In this document: positions 56,398 through 64,000 of the stretch, one piece after another
Layout: each line of letters opens with the position of its first letter
Position numbering within the stretch: the first letter of the stretch is position 1
Source: WTGA01 sp965214055
Lineage (GTDB): Bacteria; Pseudomonadota; Gammaproteobacteria; Arenicellales; Poriferihabitantaceae
Assembly (NCBI GenBank): GCA_965214055.1
Contig: OZ243931.1
Coordinates: forward strand, 620,001-684,000
Direction: 5' to 3'
DNA: 64,000 nt
The notes under the pieces: generated by a model
What the model was told of the DNA's origin: nothing
What the model saw: only the letters and a program-made list of their open reading frames with translations
Database searches by the model: none
Translations under genes and position numbers: made by a program

Positions 56398-56474
56398 TGG
56401 TCGGGGTAGAGAGATTTGAACTCCCGACATCCTGCTCCCAAAGCAGGCGCGCTACCAGACTGCGCTATACCCCG
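56398..56474 (-). tRNA. tRNA-Pro (TGG)
   Basis: Minus-strand cloverleaf: acceptor CGGGGTA with TACCCCG, the anticodon arm CCTGC-TTTGGGA-GCAGG with anticodon TGG, and T arm GAGTTCAAATCTC. CCA is encoded. It is the first gene of the cluster. Confidence 0.95.
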
Positions 56475-56535
56475 AAAATCACCGAACCCCAGGTTGTCCA
56501 CGACAACCCGTTTTGGATACAGTCAAGGGTGCGCA

Positions 56536-56564
56536 AATATACGGACAATACCCTCTCAGGTCAA
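56536..56564 (-). promoter_or_regulatory. Sigma-70 promoter of the tRNA cluster
   Basis: TTGACC (56559-56564) and TATATT (56536-56541) on the minus strand are 17 bp apart. GCGCACCC follows the -10, a GC-rich discriminator typical of stringently controlled tRNA promoters. Confidence 0.65.
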
Positions 56565-56694
56565 TGATTTCGGCATGAAACCACGGATAAATCGGTTCAT
56601 TGAGGCCACTTTTTTGGGTTCGGTAGTACACCGAACCCGTGGAAACCATCGTATCAATGTCCCGGCTCCGGGTATGAAAATCCGGTGAACAGGT

Positions 56695-56723
56695 CTTGAA
56701 ACCGGGTTTTCATGTCCCCATCT
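56695..56723 (+). promoter_or_regulatory. Sigma-32 (heat-shock) promoter of htpG
   Basis: CTTGAAA (56695-56701), a 14-bp spacer and CCCCATCT (56716-56723) match the RpoH consensus CTTGAAA-N13/15-CCCCATNT almost perfectly. The start would fall near 56731, giving a leader of about 33 nt. Confidence 0.75.
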
Positions 56724-56763
56724 GATCGAGTATTCATCACAATACCCATGCGAAATACGGAAA

Positions 56764-58677
56764 ATGACTGAAGCCACCCAATCAAAGCCACCCGCAATTG
56801 AAACCCATTCTTTTCAGACGGAAGTGCAGCAACTGCTGCACCTGATGATTCATTCCCTTTACAGCAATAAGGAAATTTTTCTCCGGGAACTCATCTCCAA
56901 TGCGTCCGACGCCTGCGACAAGTTGCGTTTTGAATCCCTGACAGACAAGAATTTGCTGGAAGATGACGAAGGTCTCGGCATCTGGGTCCATGTGGATGAA
57001 AAGAAGAAAACCGTCACCATCCGGGACAACGGAATCGGCATGTCCCATGATGAAGTCATCCGGGACATTGGCACCATTGCACGGTCCGGCACCAAGGCCT
57101 TTCTGGAAAGGATGAGCAAGGAGGAGAGTGCCGGCAGCCAGTTTATCGGACAGTTTGGTGTTGGATTCTATTCGTGCTTCCTCGTTGCCAAGGAAGTGAC
57201 CCTGCTGACCCGAAAGGCCGGAACCCCGTCTGCTGAAGGGGTGAAGTGGGTTTCCGACGGCAGCGGCGAATACACCATGGAGACCATTGACCGGCCGAAG
57301 CGGGGTACCGAAATTGTCATTTCCCTGAAGAAGAAGGAAAAGGAGTACAGCGAGAAGTTCCGGGTACGAAACATCATTTCCAAATACTCCGACCACATCT
57401 CCCTGCCCATCCATATGCACAGGGAACCGGATCTCGACGACGAGGGCAAACCGAAAAAAGGACAGAAACCCGAATGGGAGTCGATCAACAAGGGGTCGGC
57501 ACTTTGGGCACGGCCCAAGAAAGAAATCAGCGAAGAGGAACATGCTGCCTTTTACACGTCACTGACCTATGACCCCACCCCGCCGGCGATCACGATCCAC
57601 AATCGCGTGGAAGGCCGGATGGAATACATTTCGTTGTTGTATATCCCGGCCAAGGCCCCGTTTGATTTGTGGGACCGGGAACAGCGTCATGGCATCAAGC
57701 TCTACGTACGCCGGATATTTATTTCCGATGACGCGAAACAGCTGATGCCGAACTACCTGCGTTTTGTCAGGGGCCTGGTGGATTCCGCAGACCTGCCACT
57801 GAATGTGTCCCGGGAATTTCTCCAGAAAAACCGGGAAATCGACCGGATCAAAGCGGCCTCGGTGAAGAAAGTCCTGGCCGAATTCAAGAAACTCGCTGCC
57901 CGGGATGCCGACGGGTACAACGCCCTGTGGAAAGAATATGGCCGGGTGATCAAGGAAGGACTGGTAGAGGATTTCGAGAACAAGGATGCACTCGCCAAAC
58001 TCACCCGCTATGCCTCCACCCACAAGGATGAAGAAGACCAGAAGGTGTCACTGGATGATTACATTCAGCGCATGCCGCTGAAACAAAAGGCGATCTACTA
58101 CCTCACCGCAGAAAATTACAATGCGGCAAAGTCTTCGCCGCACCTGGAAGTGTTCCGCAAAAACGACATCGAAGTGCTGTTGCTCACCGACCCGGTGGAT
58201 GAATGGGTGGTTGGACACCTGACCGAGTATGAAGGCAAACCACTCAAATCCATCGCCAAGGGCGCCCTGGACATCGACGAACTGAAGGGGGAGGAAAGCG
58301 AGGAAGAAACGGCGAAAAAAGAAGAATCCATGAAACCTTTGGTGGAAAAATTCAAATCGATCCTGGACGATCAGGTCAAGGATGTCCGCATTTCCACCCG
58401 GCTGGTAGATTCTCCAAGCTGCCTGGTAGCCGATGAATTTGACATGGGTGGAAACATGGAACGCATTCTCCAGGCCATTGGCCAGGATGCCCCCTCTGCG
58501 AAGCCGATCCTGGAAATCAACCCGGCGCATGAAATCGTGAAACGCATCAACGCGGAAAGCGAAACAGCGGATGAATGGGCCAGGTTGCTGTTCGACCAGG
58601 CCGCCCTGGCCGAAGGGGCCTCCCTGAAAGACCCCAGTGGCTTTGTAAAGCGCATGAACCGCCTCCTGGTGCAGTAA
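56764..58677 (+). CDS. htpG: Chaperone HtpG (Hsp90)
   Basis: ATP-dependent cytosolic chaperone of 637 residues. The N-terminal GHKL ATPase domain shows FLRELISNASDACDKLR (about 40-56), IRDNGIGMSHDE (about 85) and GQFGVGFYSCFLVA (about 128). The middle domain has PLNVSREFLQKN with the catalytic Arg (about 350). The C-terminal dimerisation domain completes a normal length without the eukaryotic MEEVD tail. A heat-shock promoter sits directly upstream. Confidence 0.97.
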   Translation: MTEATQSKPPAIETHSFQTEVQQLLHLMIHSLYSNKEIFLRELISNASDACDKLRFESLTDKNLLEDDEGLGIWVHVDEKKKTVTIRDNGIGMSHDEVIRDIGTIARSGTKAFLERMSKEESAGSQFIGQFGVGFYSCFLVAKEVTLLTRKAGTPSAEGVKWVSDGSGEYTMETIDRPKRGTEIVISLKKKEKEYSEKFRVRNIISKYSDHISLPIHMHREPDLDDEGKPKKGQKPEWESINKGSALWARPKKEISEEEHAAFYTSLTYDPTPPAITIHNRVEGRMEYISLLYIPAKAPFDLWDREQRHGIKLYVRRIFISDDAKQLMPNYLRFVRGLVDSADLPLNVSREFLQKNREIDRIKAASVKKVLAEFKKLAARDADGYNALWKEYGRVIKEGLVEDFENKDALAKLTRYASTHKDEEDQKVSLDDYIQRMPLKQKAIYYLTAENYNAAKSSPHLEVFRKNDIEVLLLTDPVDEWVVGHLTEYEGKPLKSIAKGALDIDELKGEESEEETAKKEESMKPLVEKFKSILDDQVKDVRISTRLVDSPSCLVADEFDMGGNMERILQAIGQDAPSAKPILEINPAHEIVKRINAESETADEWARLLFDQAALAEGASLKDPSGFVKRMNRLLVQ

Positions 58678-58876
58678 CCCCCTGGCAAGGGGTCAGCGAA
58701 AAAGGCTCTTCCCGGTCAGGATTCGGGTCTGACCGGTATCGCTGGAGGGGAAGCGGATCAACCCTGACCACCGGTTTGACACCGGTCGACCGGTGCCACG
58801 CGCCATCCATGGTCCCAGCCTCCCCCGGGTGTTTCCGCAGCCGGGAAAGAGGTGCAGCCGGCACAACGAAGTGGTG

Positions 58877-59467
58877 TTATCCCGGGCCCGGAGGATTCCG
58901 GGACAACTCGGCATGTCGATAACAGTCCACAAGGTGATCGTTCACCATGCCCACCGCCTGCATGAAGGCGTAACAGATGGTGGTCCCCACAAAGGTGAAA
59001 CCGCGTCTCTTCAGGTCCTTGCTGACGGCATCTGACAGCGATGTGTTGTCGGGGACCTCTCCGGGATTTTTCCAGTGATTCTGGATCGGTTCGCCCTCTA
59101 CAAAATTCCAGAAATAGTCGTCCAGAGTAAGGCCCTGGTCCCGCATTTCCAGATAAGACCGGGCATTTTTGACGAACCCGTTCACCTTGAGCCGGTTCCG
59201 CACAATACCGGGGTCACTCAGCAGCTGACCAATTTTCCGGTCCCCGTACCGTGCAATCCTTTCTGCATCAAAGCCATCGAACACCTGAATATAATGCGCC
59301 CGCTTGCGCAGTATCGTAATCCAGCTCAAGCCCGCCTGGGCACCCTCCAGACAAAGGAATTCAAACAACTGCTGATCATCATGAAGGGGCTGGCCCCATT
59401 CCCGGTCGTGGTATTGCCGGTAGAGTGTATCCTCCCCGCACCACCCGCATCTTTTTTTGTCTGTCAT
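58877..59467 (-). CDS. tag: DNA-3-methyladenine glycosylase I
   Basis: Constitutive repair glycosylase that removes 3-methyladenine, 196 residues. RCGWCGEDTLYRQYHDREWG (quoted in part: CGWCGEDTLYRQYHDREWG) holds the N-terminal zinc-binding Cys and His, and VNDHLVDCYRH holds the C-terminal His and Cys. EGAQAGLSWITILRKR is the alkylbase pocket region. ATG 59467 is chosen because CGWCG should be close to the N-terminus; the frame is open to 59515. Tag converges with htpG. Confidence 0.93.
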   Translation of the reverse strand: MTDKKRCGWCGEDTLYRQYHDREWGQPLHDDQQLFEFLCLEGAQAGLSWITILRKRAHYIQVFDGFDAERIARYGDRKIGQLLSDPGIVRNRLKVNGFVKNARSYLEMRDQGLTLDDYFWNFVEGEPIQNHWKNPGEVPDNTSLSDAVSKDLKRRGFTFVGTTICYAFMQAVGMVNDHLVDCYRHAELSRNPPGPG

Positions 59468-59942
59468 GGTGCTCCTGAAATTATTTTTGGGCCTTACATC
59501 CTGTAGTTGACACAATCAAACAGCATGTTTTCTTGACGGATCATCCGGTACCCGCCCACCCCGGGTGAAAACGATCAACCCTGTCCGCGACCCCCATGGT
59601 AGAATGGCGCAGTGGCCGCCGTGTACCCTGGCTACTTTTACCTTCTTTACCCGGTAATTGCGGTAATTTAACGAGCATACAACGGATGAATGACCAACCT
59701 CCTGCATCGGGCCGCCGCCGTTGGGATAAGACCACACTGATCATCTCCAGTCCACCCCCAATGACTCCCCATTGCCATTGTCAAGGCTACCGGAAAGCCA
59801 CCGGGACGACACCAACCTCCCCGGGGGTTTTTACTCAAAACCACATCGGAAGTCGTTTGTACGGAAGAAACCGCGTCCGGGAGGCGACCCGTCCAGACAT
59901 CCCCCATTTTGCGGGAATGTCTCTTTCAGTGTCCAGTTCATG
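59468..59942. other. Gap upstream of the M20 peptidase gene
   Basis: About 470 bp without a convincing gene. The M20 frame is open back to 59772, but those 57 codons are unlike the family and low in hydrophobic pattern. No promoter pair is clear. Confidence 0.35.
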
Positions 59943-61136
59943 ATGACGGTTCCCCGGATGCAAATCGAGGAACTGGTGAACCTGGTTGATGAAGACCGGC
60001 TGGTCAATGACCTTGGGGCCATGGTCGCGACACCGAGCGTCAACCCCTTCAGTGATCCGGTCACCCAAGCATGCAGAGAGCAGGAATTTGCAACCCTTTA
60101 CCTGGACCTGATGAACGACCAGGGCCTCGACACCTTCTCACGCACGGTGGTTCCTGGCAGACCCAATGTATTTGGCAGGCTCAGCGGTTCCGGTCCCGGC
60201 CCCTGTATCATGCTCGCCGGCCATCTTGACACCGTGGGAATCGATGGCTATGTCGACCCCTTCAACCCGGTGGTCAAAAACCGGCGGCTTCACGGAAGAG
60301 GTTCCTGTGACATGAAAGCGGCCCTGGCCGCATATATTGAGGTGGCAAGAATCCTCCACCAGGAGAAAATCAGATTGAAAGGCGACCTCCTGCTTGCCGG
60401 GGTGGTCGATGAAGAGCACCTCATGCTGGGCTCCAGGGATATCTCCAGAAACGGCCCTATTCCGGATTTTGCCATTGTCGGCGAACCCACAGAGTTGAAA
60501 ATCTGCCACGCACACAAGGGACAGCTGTGCATGTCCATCAGGACATTCGGGAAGGCCTCCCATTCCAGTGTCCCGGAAAACGGAATCAATGCGATCAGCC
60601 ACATGGCAGACGTTGTCAAGGCGCTGGACCGTTATTCCGAGGAACTCAAATCCCGCCGTCCCCATCCGGTATACGGCCATGGACGGGTAAACCCCGGAGT
60701 TATCCAGGGCGGGACCATTTCCTCGTCCGTCCCGGACTATTGCGAACTGGAGGTTGACCGCAGGGTAAGCAGCGATGAGACCCGGGCCGTTGTCGTGAAC
60801 GAGTACCGGCAATTCCTGGAACGGATTGCGCAGTCCAACCCGGAATTTCGGTATGAAATCGGCCCCCCCACCCTGGACAATGCCGCCCTGGATACCGATG
60901 TGGAGTCGGATATTGTCGTTGGCATCGTGGAGGCCTATCGCGCTACCCTGCATCAACCGGCAGATGTGGGGGCCTATGTGGCGGCTACGGATGCCCCGAA
61001 TTTCCTTTGCCCGGCCGTCATTTGCGGCCCGGGCTCCATCCGGCAGGCCCACACCCTGAATGAATATGTCGAAATCACGGAATTGACCGCGGCAGCCAAA
61101 ATTTACCTGAGAACCGTCTTGGACCTGCTGCTGTAA
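59943..61136 (+). CDS. M20 family metallopeptidase (ArgE/DapE-like)
   Basis: Zinc-dependent deacylase of about 397 residues, related to acetylornithine deacetylase and succinyl-diaminopimelate desuccinylase. Metal ligands: His in LAGHLDTVGIDGY, Asp in GRGSCDMKAALAAY, the catalytic Glu pair in VVDEEHLMLGSRD, a further acid in GEPTELKICHAHKG, and a late His in RQAHTLNEYVEI. Start uncertain: ATG 59940, 59943 or 59958 are close, with no strong ribosome site. Substrate unknown. Confidence 0.85.
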   Translation: MTVPRMQIEELVNLVDEDRLVNDLGAMVATPSVNPFSDPVTQACREQEFATLYLDLMNDQGLDTFSRTVVPGRPNVFGRLSGSGPGPCIMLAGHLDTVGIDGYVDPFNPVVKNRRLHGRGSCDMKAALAAYIEVARILHQEKIRLKGDLLLAGVVDEEHLMLGSRDISRNGPIPDFAIVGEPTELKICHAHKGQLCMSIRTFGKASHSSVPENGINAISHMADVVKALDRYSEELKSRRPHPVYGHGRVNPGVIQGGTISSSVPDYCELEVDRRVSSDETRAVVVNEYRQFLERIAQSNPEFRYEIGPPTLDNAALDTDVESDIVVGIVEAYRATLHQPADVGAYVAATDAPNFLCPAVICGPGSIRQAHTLNEYVEITELTAAAKIYLRTVLDLLL

Positions 61137-61160
61137 TCTCCTCTTTCAGATTTCACTGCC

Positions 61161-62405
61161 ATGGACCTTGTCCACCTGATTGCCATTCTCCTTAGCCTGT
61201 CGGCAGCCTTTTCCTATATCAACTTCCGGTTTGTAGGGTTGCCCACCACCATCGGGGTCATGCTGATTGCACTGGTTTCTTCCCTGTTGTCCATTTTTCT
61301 CGGCAAACTCGGAGTGATGGACATCCATACCCAGGCGGAAAACCTGCTGGAAAATATCGACTTCAACAAGGCCCTCATGGACGGAATGTTGAGTTTTCTG
61401 CTGTTTGCCGGTGCCCTGCATGTCAGTGCCCGGGACCTGATCAAAATGAAATGGACCATCGGTATCCTGTCCACGGCAGGAGTCATTGTGTCCACCTTCG
61501 TCGTTGGCACCGCAACCTACTGTCTTCTTGGCTTTCTCGGCATCGGTGCGACCTACCTGTACTGCCTGCTGTTTGGCGCCCTGATCTCTCCAACCGATCC
61601 CATTGCCGTCATGGCCACATTGAAGAAATCCGGAATTGCAAAGAGCCTCGAAACCAAGATTGCCGGGGAATCACTTTTCAACGATGGCGTCGGTGTGGTG
61701 GTCTTTGTTGTACTGCTCGGAATTGTCACCCAGCCCGAACAGGTTTCCCTGGCCCAGGTCACCACGATATTCCTCCAGGAAGCAGTTGGCGGCATCCTGT
61801 ATGGAATTCTGCTGGGCAGTCTCGGAATCTACCTGCTGAAGAGTGTCGACAATTATCAGGTGGAAATCCTGGTCACCCTGGCCCTGGTCATGGGCGGCTA
61901 TACCCTGGCACTGGAACTGCATACCTCAGGACCCATTTCCGTGGTGGTTGCGGGGCTGATCATCGGCAACCATGGCCGCACTCACGCAATGTCTGCTCTC
62001 ACCCGGGTTCGGCTGGACAATTTCTGGGAACTGCTGGATGAAATCCTAAATGTCGTCCTGTTTGTCCTCATCGGTCTGGAAGTACTGGTTCTGCATTTCG
62101 ACGATACCTATCTCATCGCAGGGCTCATCGGGATCCCCCTCATTCTCGCCAGCCGGCTGGTCAGTGTGGGGGTGCCCATCTCCCTTTTGCGAATGGTCAC
62201 CAACCGGTCGTACAGCGAGCATGCCGTCAAGATCCTGGTTTGGGGGGGATTGAGAGGGGGGATATCCGTGGCCCTCGCGCTCACCCTGCCCGCCGGGGTT
62301 GAACGGGACATATTCCTTGTCATGACGTACCTGATGGTCATTTTTTCCATTCTTGTACAGGGACTGACCATCGAACGGGTGGCCAAGCATTACAGTTCCC
62401 CCTGA
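61161..62405 (+). CDS. CPA1-family sodium/proton antiporter
   Basis: Inner-membrane antiporter of 414 residues with about 12 helices. Ion-binding sequences are FGALISPTDPIAVMATLKKSG (about 135-155; quoted in part: ALISPTDPIAVMATLKKSG) and GESLFNDGVGVVVFVVL (about 170), with the Asn-Asp pair of electroneutral NhaP-type exchangers. The second conserved pair region is VWGGLRGGISVALAL (about 360). It exports sodium in exchange for protons. Lies 24 bp after the M20 gene. Confidence 0.9.
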   Translation: MDLVHLIAILLSLSAAFSYINFRFVGLPTTIGVMLIALVSSLLSIFLGKLGVMDIHTQAENLLENIDFNKALMDGMLSFLLFAGALHVSARDLIKMKWTIGILSTAGVIVSTFVVGTATYCLLGFLGIGATYLYCLLFGALISPTDPIAVMATLKKSGIAKSLETKIAGESLFNDGVGVVVFVVLLGIVTQPEQVSLAQVTTIFLQEAVGGILYGILLGSLGIYLLKSVDNYQVEILVTLALVMGGYTLALELHTSGPISVVVAGLIIGNHGRTHAMSALTRVRLDNFWELLDEILNVVLFVLIGLEVLVLHFDDTYLIAGLIGIPLILASRLVSVGVPISLLRMVTNRSYSEHAVKILVWGGLRGGISVALALTLPAGVERDIFLVMTYLMVIFSILVQGLTIERVAKHYSSP

Positions 62406-62472
62406 AAGCACCGAGAACAATCACACCCGAGGGGGCGCCCTTCGGTGCCTCCCTGGAAAGATCCGAAATGGA

Positions 62473-62784
62473 TCAGATTTTGATGCCAAACTGTTTTTTC
62501 AAAAACAGCTTCACCGACTTGCGTTCCCGGCTGGAGAGAGTCTTTCCAATGGCGCCCTTTTTCTCCAGATCCGGAACGATTTCGACAATGCCGTCCGGAA
62601 TGTCGAGATCCGGGTACGGACAAGTTTCGCAAATGATTTTTTGCTGGAAAACTTTCTTGCCAATGGAATAGTTTGCGGAAAACCCGGTTTCCTCATCCCC
62701 CCCTCCTCCTCCAGACCCGAATGCCGGGGGCAAAAATGGCAAAAACAACATCAAAATCAATGTGGTTTTGAGTACGCTCTTCAT
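62473..62784 (-). CDS. Small secreted CETC protein, copy 1
   Basis: A 103-residue protein with a signal peptide (KTTLILMLFLPFLPPAFG), a short glycine run, and a conserved C-terminal module: GFSANYSIGKKVF, then IICETCPYPDLDIPDG, then GKTLSSRERKSVKLFLKKQFGIKI (quoted in part: RERKSVKLFLKKQFG). The last block resembles the final helix of small c-type cytochromes, and CETC sits where CxxCH would be, but Pro replaces the heme-ligating His. So heme is unlikely and a periplasmic thiol or metal role is possible. Its paralogue lies directly upstream in transcription. Not a family I know. Confidence 0.7.
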   Translation of the reverse strand: MKSVLKTTLILMLFLPFLPPAFGSGGGGGDEETGFSANYSIGKKVFQQKIICETCPYPDLDIPDGIVEIVPDLEKKGAIGKTLSSRERKSVKLFLKKQFGIKI

Positions 62785-62829
62785 TCGTCAATCACCCTCC
62801 CATTTCAAGTATTGTCTGCTGAAAATTTC

Positions 62830-62859
62830 AGGATACCGGGTTTGGGCAGAGTTCGTCAA
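62830..62859 (-). promoter_or_regulatory. Promoter of CETC copy 1
   Basis: TTGACG (62854-62859) and TATCCT (62830-62835), spacer 18 bp, minus strand. The same pair, with the same spacing, is found before copy 2. Confidence 0.6.
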
Positions 62860-62944
62860 ATACGTTCGAAGAACCGTCTTGTGCATGTTGTTCATCCCCG
62901 GTGTGCCCGCAACCGGCTGGACAGGGATATTCGGTTCAAACGGG

Positions 62945-63403
62945 CTAGATTTTAATGCCAAACTGTCTTTTCAAAAACAGCTTCACCGACTTGCGTTCCC
63001 GGCTGGAGAGAGTCTTTCCAATGGCGCCCTTTTTGTCCAGATCCGGAACGATTTCGGCAATGCCGTCCGGGATGTCGAGATCCGGGTACGGACAGGTTTC
63101 ACAAATGATTTTTTTCTGGAAAACTTTCTTCCCAATCGCATAGCTTGCGGAAAACCCGGTGTCATAATCTGCTCCTCCAGCACCTCCCGATCCTCCAGAG
63201 CTCCCGGAACCTCCAGAACCTCCCGACCCTCCTGATCCACCGGCACCTCCCGATCCTCCAGCACCTCCAGAACCTCCTGATCCACCGGAACCTCCAGAAC
63301 CTCCCGACCCTCCTTCTCCGCCAGAACCTTCTGGTCCTGATCCTGCGGACAACAATGGCCAACAGACCAGCAAAACCAACATGGTTTTGATTACACTCTT
63401 CAT
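62945..63403 (-). CDS. Small secreted CETC protein with Gly-Ser tract, copy 2
   Basis: A 152-residue paralogue of copy 1. A signal peptide (KSVIKTMLVLLVCWPLLSAG) leads into about 60 residues of GGS, GGA and GGE repeats. The C-terminal module is then nearly identical to copy 1: SASYAIGKKVFQKKIICETC, followed by PDLDIPDGIAEIVPDLDKKG and RERKSVKLFLKRQFGIKI. ATG 63403 is chosen by alignment with copy 1; ATG 63427 would add eight residues. The tract is likely a flexible linker. Function unknown. Confidence 0.7.
   Translation of the reverse strand: MKSVIKTMLVLLVCWPLLSAGSGPEGSGGEGGSGGSGGSGGSGGSGGAGGSGGAGGSGGSGGSGGSGSSGGSGGAGGADYDTGFSASYAIGKKVFQKKIICETCPYPDLDIPDGIAEIVPDLDKKGAIGKTLSSRERKSVKLFLKRQFGIKI
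63171..63343 (-). repeat. Degenerate 9/12-bp repeat encoding Gly-Gly-Ser/Ala
   Basis: On the plus strand the region repeats CTCC-AGAACCTCC, CCTCCCGATCCTCC and close variants. It encodes the Gly-rich tract of copy 2 and lies entirely in frame, so unequal slippage would change its length without breaking the gene. Confidence 0.7.
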
Positions 63404-63448
63404 TCGTCTAGTACACTCCCATTTCAAGTATTATCTGCTGAAAATTTT

Positions 63449-63478
63449 AGGATACCGGGTTTGAATAGAGTTCGTCAA
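63449..63478 (-). promoter_or_regulatory. Promoter of CETC copy 2
   Basis: TTGACG (63473-63478) and TATCCT (63449-63454), spacer 18 bp, minus strand; conserved in copy 1. It overlaps the start region of the divergent membrane-protein gene. Confidence 0.6.
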
Positions 63479-63505
63479 ATACGTTCGGGGAACCAGCCAT
63501 TGCGT

Positions 63506-64000
63506 ATGCAGTACATTGCCGGTATGTCCTGCGCTCTCCTGTATACCTTTCTCGCCATCCAGTCCAATGGTCCCACGGGAATCGATTTGTCCGGTTTTCT
63601 CGTCGGATACTGGGGGATTGCAGCGGTTCTGTTCATTTACTGGTACTACCTGTTTGTCCACAACCTGGAGATCCGGTATCGGGATGTAATTGGCTGGGCA
63701 GTGATATTCCGGTTACTCGGAATCTATGGCTCACCGATCCTCGAAGATGATTTTTACCGTTATCTGCTGGATGGCTGTCTGTTCTGGTCATCCGCCTCTC
63801 CCTATGGCATCAGTCCTGAATCCCTGTTCCAGGCCAACTCCCTGTCGTCCGAATGCCGGGAGGCCCTGATCTGGGTCAACAACCCCCACCTCCCCACCGT
63901 GTACGGGCCCGTCCTGCAGTACACCTTTGCACTGGCCCATGTCCTCTCACCCGCCAATGTCGTGCCCCTGCAAGTCATTCTGGCTGGTTTTGACATCGGC
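63506..64000 (+). CDS. Membrane protein, partial (glycosyltransferase 87-like)
   Basis: Open frame from ATG 63506 to the window end (165 codons and no stop). It shows hydrophobic helices (YWGIAAVLFIYWYYLFVHN, then VIGWAVIFRLLGIYGSP), followed by LEDDFYRYLLDGCLFWSSAS and HLPTVYGPVLQYTFALAHVL. The DDFYRYLWDG and P-x-V-YxP patterns occur in polytopic mannosyl/glycosyltransferases of the GT-C type. Substrate and true start cannot be fixed, as the C-terminus is missing. Confidence 0.6.
   Translation, partial: MQYIAGMSCALLYTFLAIQSNGPTGIDLSGFLVGYWGIAAVLFIYWYYLFVHNLEIRYRDVIGWAVIFRLLGIYGSPILEDDFYRYLLDGCLFWSSASPYGISPESLFQANSLSSECREALIWVNNPHLPTVYGPVLQYTFALAHVLSPANVVPLQVILAGFDIG

Noticed and set aside
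56083..56409. Plus-strand ORF across the tRNA-Arg intron as a homing endonuclease
   Set aside because: No LAGLIDADG, GIY-YIG or HNH motif; it is on the strand opposite the intron RNA and overlaps an exon.
63171..63343. CRISPR-like periodic repeat
   Set aside because: The period is 9-12 bp with no spacers, and it encodes an in-frame Gly-Ser tract.

Overview
The window looks like chromosome of a gammaproteobacterium that I cannot place to genus. The evidence is gene order: ygfB-pepP-ubiH-ubiI, smpB/ratA-rnfH, ppiD-hupB-lon-clpX-clpP-tig next to a Pro-Arg-His-Leu tRNA cluster, and ypjD divergent from ffh. Base composition was judged by eye as moderately GC-rich and was not computed. Most genes are intact housekeeping genes, with a few decayed or mobile patches between them.

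Layout. 0.2-6.8 kb (+): a short-chain dehydrogenase, YgfB-like protein, PepP, two flavin hydroxylases of ubiquinone synthesis, Fur and a PfkB-family kinase. 6.8-10.6 kb (-): dsbC, yajQ, a nucleoside-phosphorylase-like gene that seems to begin at CTG, a family 2 glycosyltransferase and mdh. 10.9-12.2 kb (+): mltD. 12.4-20 kb (-): ilvB-ilvH-ilvC-psd-pssA-leuA-udg, with branched-chain amino acid and phosphatidylethanolamine synthesis in one run behind a promoter and a terminator-like hairpin. 20.3-25.5 kb (+): a GFA-domain gene, a 3'-truncated transposase with an N-terminal DruA-like domain, and a decayed chpA-like chemosensory kinase gene. 25.8-28.1 kb: ffh and ypjD. 28.2-30.2 kb (-): a small island with a decayed DUF262 (GmrSD-type) gene and an AlbA_2/ATPase gene.

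30.2-42.1 kb (-) is a coherent block for quaternary amines: a ProX-ProV-ProW-type ABC importer, an alpha/beta hydrolase, an Old Yellow Enzyme/trimethylamine dehydrogenase-type flavoprotein, an EamA transporter, a dimethylglycine dehydrogenase-like FAD/folate enzyme, a cupin and a CitE-like lyase. Two adjacent palindromes lie upstream of proX. 42.5-46.2 kb: smpB, ratA, rnfH, an SDR gene and pyrC. 46.4-55.4 kb (-): ppiD, two tRNAs, hupB, lon, clpX, clpP and tig, the protein quality-control cluster. 55.4-56.5 kb (-): tRNAs Leu, His, Arg and Pro. 56.8-62.4 kb: htpG behind a sigma-32-type promoter, tag, an M20 peptidase and a CPA1 antiporter. 62.5-64 kb: a tandem duplication of a small secreted protein with a CETC motif, then the start of a membrane protein cut by the window edge.

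The most notable observation is that the tRNA-Arg(UCU) gene is split in its anticodon loop by a roughly 302-nt group I intron. The conserved P, Q, R and S elements can be read directly and resemble the small tRNA introns of subgroup IC3. Second in interest are the tandemly duplicated CETC proteins, one of which carries a long Gly-Ser tract, and the DruA-domain transposase whose reading frame runs into a decayed chpA.
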